This document shows positions 8,659-17,235 of a DNA stretch of 64,000 bases, piece after piece. The stretch is from NCBI RefSeq assembly GCF_000021745.1, contig NC_011666.1, positions 1,860,001 through 1,924,000 of the forward strand, read 5' to 3'. The first letter of the stretch is position 1. Every line of letters begins with the position of its first letter. The stretch comes from Methylocella silvestris BL2. GTDB taxonomy: Bacteria; Pseudomonadota; Alphaproteobacteria; Rhizobiales; Beijerinckiaceae. Both the position numbers and the translations under genes were made by a program. The notes beneath the pieces are model-generated. The model searched no databases and was not told the DNA's origin. It saw only the letters and a list, made by a program, of their open reading frames with translations.

Positions 8659-11418
8659 ATGACTGAGCTGCAAGCCGAACGGCGCCTGGAACAGGCCCTG
8701 AGCGTTGTCGACGTCAGCGACGGCGCGCCTTCCGGCGAGCGTATCGCCGCAATTCTCTACCAGCTGTTGCTTGAGGTGGTGCAGCGCCATCATCCCGAAA
8801 TCGCGCCGGTGCTGTCCGGCGAGACGGTGTTGCAGAATGCGGCTCCGGAGGTTCTGTCGCGTGTTTTTCAGGCGCATGGCATCTGGTTTCAACTGCTCTC
8901 CATCGTCGAGCAGGACGCCGCCATGGGCGAGCGCCGCCGGACCGAGCGCGAGCTCGGCGAACAGGCGGTTCCGGGCACTTTCGCCAATGTGATCGCCAAG
9001 GCGGCGAAGCTTGGCGTTCCCGCCGCCGACATCGCCGAGAAGCTGGGCCGCACGCGGGTGCGCCCGGTCATTACCGCGCATCCGACCGAAGCCAAGCGCG
9101 TCACCGTGCTCGAAAAGCACCGCCGCATCTATCGTCTGCTGGTCGAGCTCGAGCAGCCGCGCTGGACCGGCCGCGAACGCTCCGGCATCATCGACCAGCT
9201 GCGAGACGAGATCGAACTGTTGTGGATGACCGGCGAATTGCGGCTGGAGAAACCCTCGGTCGAGCAGGAAATCGCCTGGGGTCTGCATTTCTTTCATGAG
9301 ACCCTGTTCGAAGGCGTGCCCGAACTTTTGAAAAAGTTCGACCGCGCCTTGAAACGGTTCTACCCGAGCGAAAATTTCGCGCTGACGCAATTCTTCCAGT
9401 TCGGCTCCTGGATCGGCGGCGACCGCGACGGAAATCCCTTCGTCACCAACAAGGTGACGCGTCGCGCGCTGAGGGAGAACGCCAAGGCTAGCCTTCGCTT
9501 TTACGAACAGCGCCTGTTCAACCTGATGAAAAGCCTGTCGATCTCCGAGCGAGCTCTGCCGCCGCCCTCGGGTTTTCGCGAGGCGCTGAACCGCGCGCTC
9601 AGCGATAGCGGCGACGGCGCCGGAATCGCGCTGCGCAATCCCGGCGAGCCCTATCGCCAGTTTCTGTACTGCGCGCACGCCAAGGTGAAGGCGACGCTGG
9701 CCCTCTACGAAGGCGAACGGACGCCGGGCCCGCATTACATCAGCGCGGACGATCTCATTTCCGATCTCGCGGTGACCGAACAGGCGCTCGCAGAGAGCGG
9801 CAGCGTTGGCCTCGCGCAAGATCTCGTGCGTCCGGTGCGTTTCGCCGTCGAGGCGTTCCGCTTCCGCACGCAAAGGCTCGATCTGCGCGAAAACACGACG
9901 AAGCTGACGTCAACCCTGCAGGCCTTGTGGCGCGCCATGCATACGGAGGCCGACGGCGAGCCGCCGGCCGTCGAATCGGACGAATGGAAGGCCTGGATCC
10001 TCGCCGAGCTGGCGCGGCCGCGCATCGGGCCGCCGGTCTATCGCGCGCTGCCGCCGGAAGCCGAGGAAACGCTCGGAATGTTCAAGCTCGCTCGCGACCG
10101 CGACGAGGAATTCGACCGCGAGGCGTTCGGCAGCTTCGTGCTCAGCATGACGCGCTCCGCCGCCGACGTGCTTGGCGCCTATCTGCTCGCCAAGGAGGCC
10201 GACCTTTATCATGACGCAACGCGCGTCGAGGCCTGCACGCTGTCGATCACGCCGCTGTTCGAGACCATCACCGACCTTCGCGCCGCGCCGCAGATCATGC
10301 GCGAATTGCTGTCGCTGCCGCTGGTGCGCCGTAGCGCCCGCATGCAGGGCGGCGTGCAGGAGGTCATGATCGGCTATTCCGACTCGAACAAGGACGGCGG
10401 ATTTCTGTCCTCGAATTGGGAGCTTGCGAAAGCGCAGGACAAGCTCGCCAAGATCGGAGCCGAGGCGGGCATTCCGATCTCGTTCTTCCACGGACGCGGC
10501 GGCTCGGTGAGCCGCGGCGGCGCGCCGACCGCGCAGGCGATCGCGGCGCAGCCGGCCGGCTCGATCCAGGGGCGCCTGCGCGTCACGGAACAGGGCGAGG
10601 TGGTGTCGTTCAAATACGCCAACAGGGGAACCGCCGCCTTCCAGATGGAGATGCTGGGATCCAGCGTGTTCGAGCATACGCTGACCTTGGAGCGCGCCGC
10701 GCCCGCCCTGCGCGCCGAATTCGAGGAGGCGATGGAGGCGTTGTCCGGCGCCTCGCACGCCGCCTACGCCAATTTCATCAATCATCCGGACTTGTTGACC
10801 TATTTTCAGTCCGCGAGCCCGCTCGATGAAATCTCGATGCTGAACATCGGATCGCGTCCGGCGCGGCGGTTCGGCGCCCGCACGCTGTCCGATCTGCGCG
10901 CCATTCCCTGGGTGTTCGCCTGGGCGCAGAACCGCCATGTCATCACAGGCTGGTATGGCGTCGGCAGCGGCATTGCCAGCTTCCTCGACGTGCGCAAGGA
11001 GCGCGGCCTGACGCTGCTGAAGCGCATGTTCGCCGAATCCGACCTGTTCCGCATGATCGTCGGCGAGGTGGAGAAAACCCTCGGCATGGTCGATCTCGAC
11101 ATCGCCCGCGAATATGCCGGGCTCGTCTATGACGACGACGTGCGCGAGACGATTTTCGGCATGATCGAGGCCGAATACAGGCTGACGCGGGCAAACATCC
11201 TGAAGATCACCGGCGAGGAAGAAATCGCGCAGCGTTTTCCGGCCTATCGCTCGCGCCTCGAAACGCGGCTCAAAACCATCAACAAGGTCAATCGCGAGCA
11301 GGTCGAACTGTTGCGAAACTTCCGCGCCAGCACGAATGAATTGAGCAAGGAAGCCTTCAAATCCAATCTTCTGCTGTCGATCAACTGCATTTCAAGCGGT
11401 CTTGGCGCCACCGGGTGA
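8659..11418 (+). CDS. ppc: Phosphoenolpyruvate carboxylase
   Basis: A 919-residue cytosolic enzyme that carboxylates PEP with bicarbonate to oxaloacetate, the CO2-fixing step of the serine cycle. It carries the catalytic histidine motif ITAHPTEAKR (about residue 138), FQFGSWIGGDRDGNPFVT, the YSDSNKDGG loop, the glycine-rich FHGRGGSVSRGG and the C-terminal SSGLGATG end, which is usually NTG in this family. The length is normal. It starts at the ATG at 8659 with an AAGGA site. A 290-bp gap with no evident gene separates it from mtkB, so it may have an extra promoter. Confidence 0.97.
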   Translation: MTELQAERRLEQALSVVDVSDGAPSGERIAAILYQLLLEVVQRHHPEIAPVLSGETVLQNAAPEVLSRVFQAHGIWFQLLSIVEQDAAMGERRRTERELGEQAVPGTFANVIAKAAKLGVPAADIAEKLGRTRVRPVITAHPTEAKRVTVLEKHRRIYRLLVELEQPRWTGRERSGIIDQLRDEIELLWMTGELRLEKPSVEQEIAWGLHFFHETLFEGVPELLKKFDRALKRFYPSENFALTQFFQFGSWIGGDRDGNPFVTNKVTRRALRENAKASLRFYEQRLFNLMKSLSISERALPPPSGFREALNRALSDSGDGAGIALRNPGEPYRQFLYCAHAKVKATLALYEGERTPGPHYISADDLISDLAVTEQALAESGSVGLAQDLVRPVRFAVEAFRFRTQRLDLRENTTKLTSTLQALWRAMHTEADGEPPAVESDEWKAWILAELARPRIGPPVYRALPPEAEETLGMFKLARDRDEEFDREAFGSFVLSMTRSAADVLGAYLLAKEADLYHDATRVEACTLSITPLFETITDLRAAPQIMRELLSLPLVRRSARMQGGVQEVMIGYSDSNKDGGFLSSNWELAKAQDKLAKIGAEAGIPISFFHGRGGSVSRGGAPTAQAIAAQPAGSIQGRLRVTEQGEVVSFKYANRGTAAFQMEMLGSSVFEHTLTLERAAPALRAEFEEAMEALSGASHAAYANFINHPDLLTYFQSASPLDEISMLNIGSRPARRFGARTLSDLRAIPWVFAWAQNRHVITGWYGVGSGIASFLDVRKERGLTLLKRMFAESDLFRMIVGEVEKTLGMVDLDIAREYAGLVYDDDVRETIFGMIEAEYRLTRANILKITGEEEIAQRFPAYRSRLETRLKTINKVNREQVELLRNFRASTNELSKEAFKSNLLLSINCISSGLGATG

Positions 11419-11490
11419 CATGACGATCGTCTTATCAATGCCGCCGTCGCGGATCGCGCGGCCAACATACTCTCGAAAGGAACCACACGG

Positions 11491-12468
11491 ATGAGCTTCA
11501 CGATCATTGAACAGGCGACGCCGCGCCTGCACCGCTCCGAACTCGCTGTTCCCGGCTCGAACGTCGGCCTGTTCGAAAAGGCGGCCTCCTCCGCCGCCGA
11601 CATCGTCTTCCTCGACGTCGAGGACGCGGTGGCTCCGGACGATAAGGAGCAGGCGCGCAAGAACATCATTCAGGGCCTTAATGAGATCAATTGGGGCTCG
11701 AAGACCATGATGGTGCGCATCAACGGCCTTGACACCCACTACATGTATCGCGACGTGGTCGACATCGTCGAAGCCTGCCCCCGCCTCGACATGATCCTCA
11801 TTCCAAAAGTCGGCGTGCCGGCCGACGTCTACGCCATCGACATGCTGGTGACGCAGATCGAAGCCGCCAAGAAGCGCACGAAAAAGATCGGCTTCGAAGT
11901 GCTGATCGAGACGGCGCTCGGCATGGCCAATGTCGAAGCCATCGCCCAATCGAGCCCGCGTCTCGAGGCGATGTCCTTCGGCGTCGCCGATTACGCCGCC
12001 TCGACGCGCGCGCGCACCACCGTCATCGGCGGCGTCAACGCCGACTATGGCGTGCTGACCGACAAGGACCCCAATGGAAACCGCCAGTATTTCTGGGCCG
12101 ATCCCTGGCACGCCGCGCAGACGCGCATGATGGTCGCCTGCCGCGCCTATGGCCTGCGCCCGATCGACGGCCCGTTCGGCGATTTCTCCGATCCCGACGC
12201 CTTCATCGCCGCCGCCAACCGCGTCGCCGTGCTCGGCTATGAAGGAAAATGGGCGATCCACCCCTCGCAGATCGAACTCGCCAACAAGGTGTTCACGCCG
12301 TCCGACGCCGAAGTCACCAAGGCGCGCCGCATCCTCGCCGCGATGGACGACGCCGCGAAAGCCGGCAAAGGCGCTGTTTCGCTCGACGGCCGCCTGATCG
12401 ATATCGCCAGCATCCGCATGGCGGAAGCGCTGCTCGCCAAGGCGGGTTCGATCGGCATCGCCGCCTGA
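11491..12468 (+). CDS. mcl: Malyl-CoA lyase (HpcH/HpaI family)
   Basis: A 325-residue lyase that splits L-malyl-CoA into acetyl-CoA and glyoxylate, completing the serine cycle. Family members may also handle beta-methylmalyl-CoA. The barrel carries LDVEDAVAPDDKEQA near residue 46 and the metal-binding EVLIETALGMANVEA near 138. KWAIHPSQIELANKVF lies close to the C-terminus. The ATG at 11491 follows an AAAGGAACC sequence. The gene lies 72 bp after ppc and is followed by a hairpin. Confidence 0.95.
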   Translation: MSFTIIEQATPRLHRSELAVPGSNVGLFEKAASSAADIVFLDVEDAVAPDDKEQARKNIIQGLNEINWGSKTMMVRINGLDTHYMYRDVVDIVEACPRLDMILIPKVGVPADVYAIDMLVTQIEAAKKRTKKIGFEVLIETALGMANVEAIAQSSPRLEAMSFGVADYAASTRARTTVIGGVNADYGVLTDKDPNGNRQYFWADPWHAAQTRMMVACRAYGLRPIDGPFGDFSDPDAFIAAANRVAVLGYEGKWAIHPSQIELANKVFTPSDAEVTKARRILAAMDDAAKAGKGAVSLDGRLIDIASIRMAEALLAKAGSIGIAA

Positions 12469-12486
12469 GCGCTTGAATCCTGCAAC

Positions 12487-12511
12487 GGCGGCGCGGCCCC
12501 GCTGCGCCGCC
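12487..12511 (+). terminator. Terminator-like hairpin after mcl
   Basis: A perfect 8-bp stem GGCGGCGC/GCGCCGCC with a 9-nt loop, followed by AGGTTGTTT. It lies between the mcl stop codon and the cutA-like start. It may end the mtkA-mtkB-ppc-mcl transcript or reduce read-through into the next gene. Confidence 0.5.
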
Positions 12512-12522
12512 AGGTTGTTTAG

Positions 12523-12828
12523 ATGAAACTCTTCTACGTCACGCTCAACACGATCGATGAAGCGCGCCGGATCGCCCGCGCCGCGCTGGAGCAGCGCGTC
12601 GCCGTTTGCTGCAACTGGTTTCCGATCACCTGCGCCTATCGATGGGACGAGGAAATCAAGGAGGAGCCGGAAATCGTGCTTCTCATCAAGACGCAGGACG
12701 GCAGGCGCGCGTCCATTGAGGCCATCGTCGGCAGCGTCGTCGATTACGTCAATTGCATTGTCGAGCTTGCGCCTTCCTCCGTCAATACAGCCTTTCTCGA
12801 TTGGCTCGATCGCGACGCGCCCTCGTGA
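12523..12828 (+). CDS. CutA-like divalent-cation tolerance protein
   Basis: A 101-residue protein whose first 65 residues follow the CutA1 plan: a ferredoxin-like fold start (FYVTLNTIDEARRIARAALEQRVAVC), then YRWDEEIKEEPE and VLLIKT. The usual HPYEVPEI segment is missing and is replaced by VDYVNCIVEL, and the C-terminus FLDWLDRDAPS is CutA-like. CutA proteins form trimers and their role is poorly understood. It sits 54 bp after mcl with a hairpin between. No metal ligand can be assigned. The family call is good and the function uncertain, so the symbol is withheld. Confidence 0.75.
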   Translation: MKLFYVTLNTIDEARRIARAALEQRVAVCCNWFPITCAYRWDEEIKEEPEIVLLIKTQDGRRASIEAIVGSVVDYVNCIVELAPSSVNTAFLDWLDRDAPS

Positions 12829-13154
12829 AACCGGCCTTTATGGCTATCTACCCACGAAATTACCGGCGCCAGCTCGGGTCACCTGTCCTCAACCTTGTTC
12901 ACATGACGCCGGATCGCGGGAGCTACCACTGGCGGCCTTGACGCGTTAATGCGCTAAGCTGGGGCGCGATGTACCTGGCGCATCAGACCACCTTCGACTG
13001 GCTGGACGAGACTCTGGCAAACATCTAGCGGGGTCTGTGGGGCCGCCCGCACATCGCCTCACCGCGTCCCCACAAAATGTTTGCGCCAGAACCTTTTAGG
13101 ATTCTTTCCTCACTGGGACCGAGGTCGAGGGGGCTTTCGCTACGCCCAAATTTG
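12829..13154. other. Gap between the cutA-like gene and the frd-rquA operon
   Basis: About 325 bp with no supported gene. A 19-codon frame at 12969-13028 has no recognisable match. TGTGGGG near 13036 and CCCCACA near 13070 could pair across a 27-nt gap, downstream of rquA on the minus strand. This is the left boundary of the rhodoquinone operon. No insertion-sequence ends or target-site duplications were recognised. Confidence 0.4.
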
Positions 13155-13859
13155 TCATTTTCGTTCGGCGGTTACGATCTGGTACAGCCCGCGGAACCGC
13201 GTGTTTTTGCGCCACTGGAAACCATCCGCCGCCGCTCCGGCCAGCGTCTGGATTTCATGCGCCCAGAGGCTGGCGGCAAACGGCTCGAGCCGCTCGAATA
13301 TCCGCTTCATCACCGGCTTCAGCGGGTGCCAGCGATGTGGGCGGTGGTAGTCCACGAAGATCACCTTGCCGGTCGGCCCCACCAGCCCGAGCATGGCGTG
13401 GATCACCTGCACCTTCACCTGGTCCGGCACTTCATGCAGCAAGAAGAAGCAGGTGACGGCATCGAATTCGCCGTCCTGCGGAATTGATGCGTCGGCCCAG
13501 GCCACATTCGCCTGCGGCAGGTCGGCCAGCTTGCGCCGGGTCAAGCAAACCTGGAGCGGCGCGACGTCGCGCACCTCCAATCGGCCCTGCGGACCGACGC
13601 GCTGCGCCACCTGGCGAGAAAAGTCCCCATACACGGCCGCCGGCTGAAACACCCGGTCCCCCGGCTGCAAGGCAGCCAGCACGTCGCCCATCAGCCGCTG
13701 CGCATTGCCCCACAAAATCGCCTGCACCACGATCTGTCGATCGAAGAACCACGCCGTGCCGGGCGTAAGGTAGGCCCAAGTGTAGACATCGCGCAGATAC
13801 GCGGGCAGCAGTTCCAGGCTCATGTCTGGCAGTGGAATATTCGACACTATATTTGCCAC
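13155..13859 (-). CDS. rquA: Rhodoquinone biosynthesis protein RquA
   Basis: A 234-residue class I SAM-dependent fold protein matching RquA of Rhodospirillum rubrum in layout: YLRDVYTWAY (21-30), WFFDRQIVVQAILWGN (37-52), VFQPAAVYGDFSRQV (70-84), CFFLLHEVPDQV (137-148) and VIFVDYHRPHRWHPLKPVMK (166-185). RquA turns ubiquinone into rhodoquinone, using SAM as amino donor. As in known RquA proteins, the first SAM motif lacks the D/ExGxGxG pattern of true methyltransferases such as UbiE. Translation probably begins at the GTG at 13857-13859, with a weak Shine-Dalgarno sequence. It is the last gene of the frd operon, 28 bp after frdD, which strongly supports the call. Confidence 0.9.
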   Translation of the reverse strand: MANIVSNIPLPDMSLELLPAYLRDVYTWAYLTPGTAWFFDRQIVVQAILWGNAQRLMGDVLAALQPGDRVFQPAAVYGDFSRQVAQRVGPQGRLEVRDVAPLQVCLTRRKLADLPQANVAWADASIPQDGEFDAVTCFFLLHEVPDQVKVQVIHAMLGLVGPTGKVIFVDYHRPHRWHPLKPVMKRIFERLEPFAASLWAHEIQTLAGAAADGFQWRKNTRFRGLYQIVTAERK

Positions 13860-13887
13860 CGGGATAAGAGGATGGGAATCCGAGACA

Positions 13888-14271
13888 TCAAAAGCCGATC
13901 AGCAACAGCAACACGAAGGTCGCCACGGTCACGACAGCGGCGACGCCATAGGTCGCCAGCCGCAAGACAGGCGCGCCGGCCACGCGCATGTCTTTGAGCG
14001 TCAAAAACAGCCGCTCGGCGCCGTGCCAAAAGAACAGGGAAATCACGGCCAGCAACACGAGTTTGCCGATCGGATTCCGCGCAAACGCCAGTGCGTGAGG
14101 AAAATCGGCGAAATCCGCCGGCACACCCCAGCCATGCGGCGCCATGATGCCGGTCAGGATGATCAGCGCCGGCCCGAACAAGGCCGACAGCATGCCGCCA
14201 GCCCCGAACAGCAACCAGAAGACCGGAGCGACGCTGCGGGCCGGCGGGTGAGGCGCGTTCGGAAATGTCAT
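13888..14271 (-). CDS. frdD: Fumarate reductase membrane subunit D
   Basis: A 127-residue hydrophobic protein with three membrane helices. The segment PVFWLLFGAGGMLSA near the N-terminus is almost the same as in E. coli FrdD, and the helix order and length agree. With FrdC it anchors the FrdAB catalytic part and binds the quinol. The ATG at 14269-14271 overlaps the frdC stop codon by 4 bp (ATGA), a sign of coupled translation. An in-frame upstream extension exists but is frdC shadow. In this operon the electron donor is inferred to be rhodoquinol because rquA follows directly. Confidence 0.92.
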   Translation of the reverse strand: MTFPNAPHPPARSVAPVFWLLFGAGGMLSALFGPALIILTGIMAPHGWGVPADFADFPHALAFARNPIGKLVLLAVISLFFWHGAERLFLTLKDMRVAGAPVLRLATYGVAAVVTVATFVLLLLIGF

Positions 14272-14672
14272 GACCACGCTCCCACGATGATCGCGCCCAC
14301 CAGCAGAGCGACCGAACAGGCGCACGCGATGGACAATGTGACGGCAGAGAGCAGCCTCTGCGGCACCAGCCGGCCCCGCAGCACGAGCTTGGGCATCGTC
14401 TTCGGCAGGATCTGGAACCACGTCACCACGTGCCACAGCACAGCCGCCAACAGCAATAGATGCGCCAATAGCGACCATGGACTGGCTAAAGCGCGCCGAT
14501 ATGCGTCATAGGCGTCCGGTCCGCGCCACAGGCAAACCACGCCGGCCAGCAGAATGGCGCCATACACAGCGACCGCGACGCCGCATAACTCACGGATGGT
14601 GTAGGCGCGGTATGGCTTGTGAGCCCACCAGCGGCTTGGCCGGGGGCGGTGGAAAGGGCGACTCTCATTCAT
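14268..14672 (-). CDS. frdC: Fumarate reductase membrane subunit C
   Basis: A 134-residue protein with three predicted transmembrane helices. It follows E. coli FrdC closely: RPSRWWAHKPYRAYTIREL at the N-terminus and HVVTWFQILPKTMPKLVLRG mid-protein, compared with HTKTWFELAPK in E. coli. E28 in TIREL aligns with E. coli Glu29, a residue important in quinol oxidation. No heme ligands are expected in this four-subunit type D enzyme. The start overlaps the frdB stop codon by 4 bp and the end overlaps frdD. Confidence 0.92.
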   Translation of the reverse strand: MNESRPFHRPRPSRWWAHKPYRAYTIRELCGVAVAVYGAILLAGVVCLWRGPDAYDAYRRALASPWSLLAHLLLLAAVLWHVVTWFQILPKTMPKLVLRGRLVPQRLLSAVTLSIACACSVALLVGAIIVGAWS

Positions 14673-15445
14673 GCGCTGGGCTCCTTACGCAAGAAGCGCA
14701 GAAAGAAATCGAATGCGCTGTTCGACTTGTTTTGGTTTACGGCATTGGCCGGATCGACCTGCTTGGGGCACACATCAGAGCACACGCCGACCGCGGTGCA
14801 TGACCACACGCCATCCTCGCCGCTGATCTGTTCCAGGCGCAGTTGCTGCCCACCGTCGCGTGAATCGCCGTTGTAGCGCTGCAGCAGCGCCATCGCGCCC
14901 GGCCCGATGAAGTCCGGATTGGCGCCGAATTGCGGGCATGCCGCATAGCACAGCATGCAATTGATGCAATCGGCGAACGACCCATATGCCGCCATCTGCC
15001 CCGGCGTCTGCAAATACGCGCCATCTTCGATCGTCTTTGGCGCCTTCGGCATGATGTAAGGATAGATGCTTTCGATCTTCTTGACGAAGTCGCCAACGGT
15101 TACGATCAGGTCCCGCTCGATCGGGAAATTATGCAGCGGCTCGAGCGTCACCGGTTCGGACGCGAGGTCCCGCAGAAAGGTGCTGCAGGCGAGTTTTGGC
15201 TCGCCATTGATCATCATGCCGCAGCTCCCGCACACCGCCATGCGGCAGGACCATCGAAACGACAGCGTGGCGTCAAGTGAGACCTTGACCGCCTGCAACG
15301 CCTGCAGAACCGACATGTCGTCCGTGAACGGCAGATGGTAGGTCATGAAGACGGGTTCGGTGTCCGACGCGGGGCGGTACCGCAGCACCCGAAGTTCGAC
15401 AATCTTGGGTTTGTCGACCGGAACCGCTGTGGTTTCGCTATACAT
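14669..15445 (-). CDS. frdB: Fumarate reductase iron-sulfur subunit
   Basis: A 258-residue electron-transfer subunit. All cluster cysteines can be placed: [2Fe-2S] at C67, C72, C75 and C87; [4Fe-4S] at C160, C163, C166 and C226; [3Fe-4S] at C170, C216 and C222. The segment CINCMLCYAACPQFGANPDF is nearly that of E. coli FrdB. The ATG at 15445 was chosen because AAGGA lies 8 bp upstream. An ATG two codons earlier (15451) is too close to that site. It overlaps the end of frdA by 8 bp. A much longer in-frame extension upstream is antisense-like shadow of frdA and was discarded. Confidence 0.94.
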   Translation of the reverse strand: MYSETTAVPVDKPKIVELRVLRYRPASDTEPVFMTYHLPFTDDMSVLQALQAVKVSLDATLSFRWSCRMAVCGSCGMMINGEPKLACSTFLRDLASEPVTLEPLHNFPIERDLIVTVGDFVKKIESIYPYIMPKAPKTIEDGAYLQTPGQMAAYGSFADCINCMLCYAACPQFGANPDFIGPGAMALLQRYNGDSRDGGQQLRLEQISGEDGVWSCTAVGVCSDVCPKQVDPANAVNQNKSNSAFDFFLRFLRKEPSA

Positions 15446-17222
15446 GACCATTTTCCTTGGCTGCCGCATCATCCAGCTTCTCGCCCAGCGCCCCATAGGC
15501 CCGCTGCCCCGGCGGCAAGCGGGTGATGGTGACCGCGCCATAGCTGATCGTGGGCGGCGCGCTCCCCTGGTAGTGGGCGAGGCTGTGGCAAAGGAACTTG
15601 GCGTCGTCGCGCGTCTCGAAGCCGTCCAGCCGCTGGTGAGCGCCGCGCGATTCCGTCCGAGCCAGGGCAGACGTCGCCATGGCCTCCGCGATATCGAGCT
15701 GGAAGCCAAGCTCGATAGCCGATAACCAATCGGTGTTCCAGGCCCGCGAGCGATCCTGCAGCGTGATGTCGGCATAGCGGCGCTTAAGCTCGGCGATCGT
15801 ATCGCAGGTCTCCTGCATCTCCGGCCCGAGACGATAGATGCCGCAGCCCTTTTCCATGCTCTTGCCCATCGTCTCGCGCAGCAGGGCGTGCTGCTCTCCG
15901 CCGCCCTTCTGCTGCAGCAGCCCCAAGGCCTTGGCCTCGATGGCCTCCGCCTGGCCAGACCTGCGGGGCGGCGGGGCGGCGCGCGCGAACGCCGCCGCCT
16001 GCTCTCCGGCGACCCGGCCAAACACCGACAATTCCGCAAGTGAATTCGAACCCAGGCGGTTGGCGCCGTGGATGCCGACGCTGGAGCATTCGCCGGCCGC
16101 ATAAAGCCCCGCCAGCGGCGAGGCCGTGTTGATGTCGACCAGAATGCCGCCCATCGTGTAGTGCACCGCCGGCCGTACGGGGATCGCCGCAGTGACCGCA
16201 TCGATGCCCATGAACTCCCGGGCCAGGTCACAGATCAGCGGCAGCCGCTCCTTGAGCTTTCGCGCGCCAAGATGGCGCAGGTCGAGCAGCACCGCCTCGC
16301 CCTGCGGGGTGGTGACGGTGCGGCCTTTGCGTTCCTCGTGCCAGAACGCCTGGCTCAGCCGGTCGCGCGGCCCCAGCTCCATGAACTTGTTATGCGGCTG
16401 CGCCTCTGCCGGACCGAGGCCGTAATCCTGCAGATAGCGATAGCCGTCCTTGTTGACCAGCAATCCGCCTTCGCCACGGCAGGCCTCGGTAATCAGAATA
16501 CCCGTGCCCGGCAGGCAGGTTGGGTGGTATTGCACAAACTCCATGTCGCGCAGGGGGACGCCGTGGCGATACGCCATGGCCATGCCATCGCCGGTGACGA
16601 TCCCGCCATTGGTATTCTGACGGAACACCCGCCCGGCGCCGCCGGTCGCAATGACCACGGAGCGCGCCGTGATCGTGGCAAATTCTCCCGTCGATTGCGA
16701 CAGCACGACAGCGCCCTGGGCGCGGCCATCCTCAACCAGCAGGTCGACGCAGAAATGCTCGTCGAAACGCTGGATCGATGGAAACTTGGTCGAGGTCTGG
16801 AACAGCGTGTGCAGGATATGAAAACCGCTACGGTCGGCGGCGAACCATGTCCGCTCGATTTTCATGCCGCCGAAAGCGCGGACGTTGATGTTGCCGTCCG
16901 GTTTGCGGCTCCAGGGGCAGCCCCAATGCTCGAGCTGTATCATCTCGGGCGTGCAGCGAGAGACGAAATAGTCGACCACATCCTGCTCGCACAACCAGTC
17001 GCCGCCGGCGACCGTGTCGTGGAAATGCGCGTCGAGGCTGTCATGAGCCTGCACAACGCCTGCCGAGCCGCCCTCAGCCGCCACCGTATGGCTGCGCATC
17101 GGATACACCTTGGACACGAGCGCAATTCTCAGATCGGGGGCCGACTGCGCTGCGGCGATGGCGGCGCGCAGACCGGCACCGCCCGCGCCCAAAATCAGGA
17201 CATCGGTATCAAAGTATTCCAC
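15438..17222 (-). CDS. frdA: Fumarate reductase flavoprotein subunit
   Basis: A 594-residue catalytic subunit, compared with about 602 in E. coli. The FAD-binding N-terminus DTDVLILGAGGAGLRAAIAA and the covalent-FAD histidine H45 in RSHTVAAEGG are present. The active-site residues expected from E. coli are seen at H233 (QYHPT), E246 (ITEACRGEGG) and R286 (GPRDR), with HYTMGG and GANRLGSNSLAEL further on. It resembles E. coli FrdA more than SdhA (for example WGCPWSRKPDG and FWHEERKG). Translation starts at the GTG at 17220-17222 with AAAGGA upstream. The gene lies 13 bp after the transporter gene. Confidence 0.95.
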   Translation of the reverse strand: MEYFDTDVLILGAGGAGLRAAIAAAQSAPDLRIALVSKVYPMRSHTVAAEGGSAGVVQAHDSLDAHFHDTVAGGDWLCEQDVVDYFVSRCTPEMIQLEHWGCPWSRKPDGNINVRAFGGMKIERTWFAADRSGFHILHTLFQTSTKFPSIQRFDEHFCVDLLVEDGRAQGAVVLSQSTGEFATITARSVVIATGGAGRVFRQNTNGGIVTGDGMAMAYRHGVPLRDMEFVQYHPTCLPGTGILITEACRGEGGLLVNKDGYRYLQDYGLGPAEAQPHNKFMELGPRDRLSQAFWHEERKGRTVTTPQGEAVLLDLRHLGARKLKERLPLICDLAREFMGIDAVTAAIPVRPAVHYTMGGILVDINTASPLAGLYAAGECSSVGIHGANRLGSNSLAELSVFGRVAGEQAAAFARAAPPPRRSGQAEAIEAKALGLLQQKGGGEQHALLRETMGKSMEKGCGIYRLGPEMQETCDTIAELKRRYADITLQDRSRAWNTDWLSAIELGFQLDIAEAMATSALARTESRGAHQRLDGFETRDDAKFLCHSLAHYQGSAPPTISYGAVTITRLPPGQRAYGALGEKLDDAAAKENGHV

Positions 17223-17235
17223 AAGGCAATCCTTT

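Noticed and set aside
12969-13028. Short frame starting MYLAHQTTFDWLDETLANI
   Set aside because: Only 19 codons, no ribosome site and no recognisable family. It could be a fragment of something, but this is not supportable.
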